Of a DNA stretch of 64,000 bases, positions 62,418-64,000 are shown piece after piece (position 1 is the first letter of the stretch; each line of letters opens with the position of its first letter). A program made the position numbers and the translations under genes. The DNA comes from Planctomycetales bacterium (lineage in GTDB: Bacteria; Planctomycetota; Planctomycetia; Planctomycetales; Planctomycetaceae): assembly GCA_028285345.1 (NCBI GenBank), contig JANQPT010000018.1:1-64000 (forward strand). Direction: 5' to 3'. The notes beneath the pieces are model-generated. The model was given only the letters and a program-made list of their open reading frames with translations. It was not told the origin of the DNA and did not search any database.

Positions 62418-64000
62418 TTATTCTTCGGCGATGACTTCCACTCCCGAAAGCAGCGTTCCGCGATTGCCTTTGCCGGTGAGCGAAATGGACAAAGTTTCAG
62501 CGATCGGGATACCGCGAAACACTTTCGTCAGCGAGCGCTGTGGGCCTTCGGCCGCTGCGGCGACGTCGAAATCTTTGAGGACCTGCGTTCCTTGCAGTGA
62601 GACGTCGAACGTGCGCTGGCCCGGCTGTGCGTTGCGGTCCGGTTCGGTGAAGAACAGCCGGACGGTGTACGGACGGGGCTCAGCGGGGGCGTCGGCCTGT
62701 TGAGCGTCTCCCTGTTCGATGTCGAAGTACAGCCGCGCGGCGCCGGTTTTGCTTTTGTCGCGCGATTTGGCGACGTGGCTGCCGGTGCCTTCGATCAAAA
62801 ACGCGACCGAGTTGCCCGTTTTCCAGTCGGGATGATCGATCATCTCCTGCAATACGGCTGCCAGATCAGGCGTGCGCTGTTCCGGGCCCGCTTCGTCTTC
62901 GCGGATCCAGGGCTTGGGACGCCAGATGACCTCTGCTTTCGTCCGTTTGCGCTCGGAGAGGTTATCGGCCCGCGCTTTGAACTTGGCGGCGTTGCCCCAC
63001 GAGTTATCTCCCGTGATCGTCAACTCCGCCGGCGCGTTTGATGGTTCGTCGACCTCAAATTGAATGAAGGCGGTCTTGATCTTTGCGCCGCGATTGACGG
63101 GAACTTTGCGAAACCGCAGTCCGACAGTCTGGCTGGAACTGTCTTCAACCAGTTCCAAGTCGCTGCTGCCGAGGCTGACGTCGCCGTTGGAAGCCTCTTC
63201 AGCGTCGTCGGCATCGTCGGCAATAGCGAGGCGGATGCGGGGCAGTCCGTCTTGTTTGGGCATCAAGTGCAGCGTGATTTTCTGCGCGCCTTCGATCCCG
63301 GAAGCGGAGACCCACGACTGTTCGCCTTTAATCCGCGATGCATGGTGACGGAAGTAGTCGGCGGAGCCGTCGACTTCGACGCCGATATTCGGCGAGGGGC
63401 CGCCGACGCTGGGGTATTCCATCCAGAGCGTACCGTCATCGGCGCGGCGGTCGCCCGGGGCGCCGAAGTTGATGCCGACACGTTTGACGCGGCGCCCGTC
63501 GTAGGCGAAGTCGTTGTGCGTCCAGATTTCGATCCCCGGCATGTGGATCATGGCGAGGGAGGTTTGGTTTTGGAATGAGCAGCGGCAGGTCCGCGTGTAA
63601 TCGGGCGCGTTGAGCACGCCGCCGGCGGCGATCAGATTGGAGGTGCAACCCGATTTGAATCCGCCGAAGTGGCCCGTGCCGCCGTCGCCGGAGAGATCGT
63701 AAAACGCGGCGGCGGATGAACGAAACGTAATCAAGTTTTCACAGGCGACCGGATAGTTGCAGCCCTTGGTTGAGACGTACGTCCACTCCGCTTTCTTGCC
63801 GGTGAGCGGATCGAGCCGGTGCCGGACGTCGCCGGTAACAAGGCTGTACATCTTGCCGCCGGTGATGATGTTGTCGCCGTGCAAAATGGGCGGCGTGGAA
63901 TAGCGAATCGGCTTGTCCCAAATGATATCTCCATTGGCCACGTTGTAGGCGATCATGCGGCGGCCGTCTTCGCTGCGGACGGTGTCGCTGGAGGGACGCG
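62418..64000 (-). CDS. PQQ-like propeller protein with extra C-terminal domains, 5' end beyond window
   Basis: Only the C-terminal 527 residues are visible; the frame is open past 64000. The first 170 residues are PQQ-type beta-propeller blades (GDIIWDKPIRYSTPPILHGD; SGCTSNLIAAGG) with an unusual Cys cluster (GCNYPVACENL; TRTCRCSFQN). They are followed by a malectin/NPCBM-like domain (about 175-290) and a carbohydrate-binding-like C-terminal domain (YTVRLFFTEPDRNAQPGQRT). It looks like a secreted sugar-binding or dehydrogenase-type protein. The start and any signal peptide cannot be judged. Confidence 0.8.
   Translation of the reverse strand, partial: RPSSDTVRSEDGRRMIAYNVANGDIIWDKPIRYSTPPILHGDNIITGGKMYSLVTGDVRHRLDPLTGKKAEWTYVSTKGCNYPVACENLITFRSSAAAFYDLSGDGGTGHFGGFKSGCTSNLIAAGGVLNAPDYTRTCRCSFQNQTSLAMIHMPGIEIWTHNDFAYDGRRVKRVGINFGAPGDRRADDGTLWMEYPSVGGPSPNIGVEVDGSADYFRHHASRIKGEQSWVSASGIEGAQKITLHLMPKQDGLPRIRLAIADDADDAEEASNGDVSLGSSDLELVEDSSSQTVGLRFRKVPVNRGAKIKTAFIQFEVDEPSNAPAELTITGDNSWGNAAKFKARADNLSERKRTKAEVIWRPKPWIREDEAGPEQRTPDLAAVLQEMIDHPDWKTGNSVAFLIEGTGSHVAKSRDKSKTGAARLYFDIEQGDAQQADAPAEPRPYTVRLFFTEPDRNAQPGQRTFDVSLQGTQVLKDFDVAAAAEGPQRSLTKVFRGIPIAETLSISLTGKGNRGTLLSGVEVIAEE

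Overview
The window looks like a chromosomal segment of a planctomycete (Planctomycetaceae-like). The evidence is a Tat-exported DUF1501 protein, a SUMF1-type sulfatase-modifying-factor protein, WD40 and prenyltransferase-like repeat proteins, several BlaI/M56-type and ECF-type regulatory units, many signal-peptide proteins of unknown function, moderately high GC, and loosely packed genes separated by palindromic repeats. No phage, transposase or CRISPR array is visible. Genus-level placement is inference.

Layout. 1-6.9 kb: def-fmt (fmt cut by the left edge), a small membrane protein, a membrane-anchored prenyltransferase-like repeat protein, an AAA ATPase, a redoxin and coaD. 7.2-14.4 kb: an ATP-grasp protein, a secreted TPR protein, glycyl-tRNA synthetase, a secreted alpha/beta hydrolase, and a CDGSH iron-sulfur protein coupled to a 58-residue coiled-coil protein too small for most gene callers. 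14.7-21.8 kb: a dimethylformamidase-like protein, a secreted unknown, guaB, rsmA, ribE and a LOG-family protein. 22-29.4 kb: a BlaI repressor with an unusually long M56 sensor protease, an aminotransferase, a YkgJ-type Cys-cluster protein and EpmA. 29.4-38 kb (mostly minus strand): lptE, a BamD-like lipoprotein, recO, a complete feo iron-uptake set (two feoA, feoB, Cys-rich partner), a seven-bladed WD40 protein and DUF1501. 38-44 kb: an LRR/TPR lipoprotein, an acetyltransferase, the unusual cassette described next, an NHL propeller and EboE. 44-51 kb: an ECF sigma/anti-sigma operon and an SbcD-like/YhaN pair. 51-64 kb: an ArsM-type methyltransferase, mazG, a SUMF1 protein, an S1-domain protein, a fused transporter-spermidine synthase, pepT, a serine hydrolase and a PQQ-propeller protein cut by the right edge.

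The most striking object lies at 40.3-41.4 kb. A gene for a small PTH2 (peptidyl-tRNA hydrolase 2)-like protein has a strong ribosome-binding site and ATG but an in-frame UAG as its eighth codon. It is followed by a 133-residue protein of unknown family and then by a well-formed tRNA whose anticodon is CUA, which would read UAG. UAG is an ordinary stop elsewhere: about 18 of the roughly 55 genes here end with it. I therefore infer a self-contained recoding cassette in which a dedicated, restricted suppressor tRNA gates production of a peptidyl-tRNA hydrolase-like protein.

A second layer not explained by the genes is repeats: four copies of an exactly 93-bp element with inverted ends, and several classes of nested palindromes in intergenic gaps. 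Two of the 93-bp copies supply the UAG stop codon of the gene they abut.
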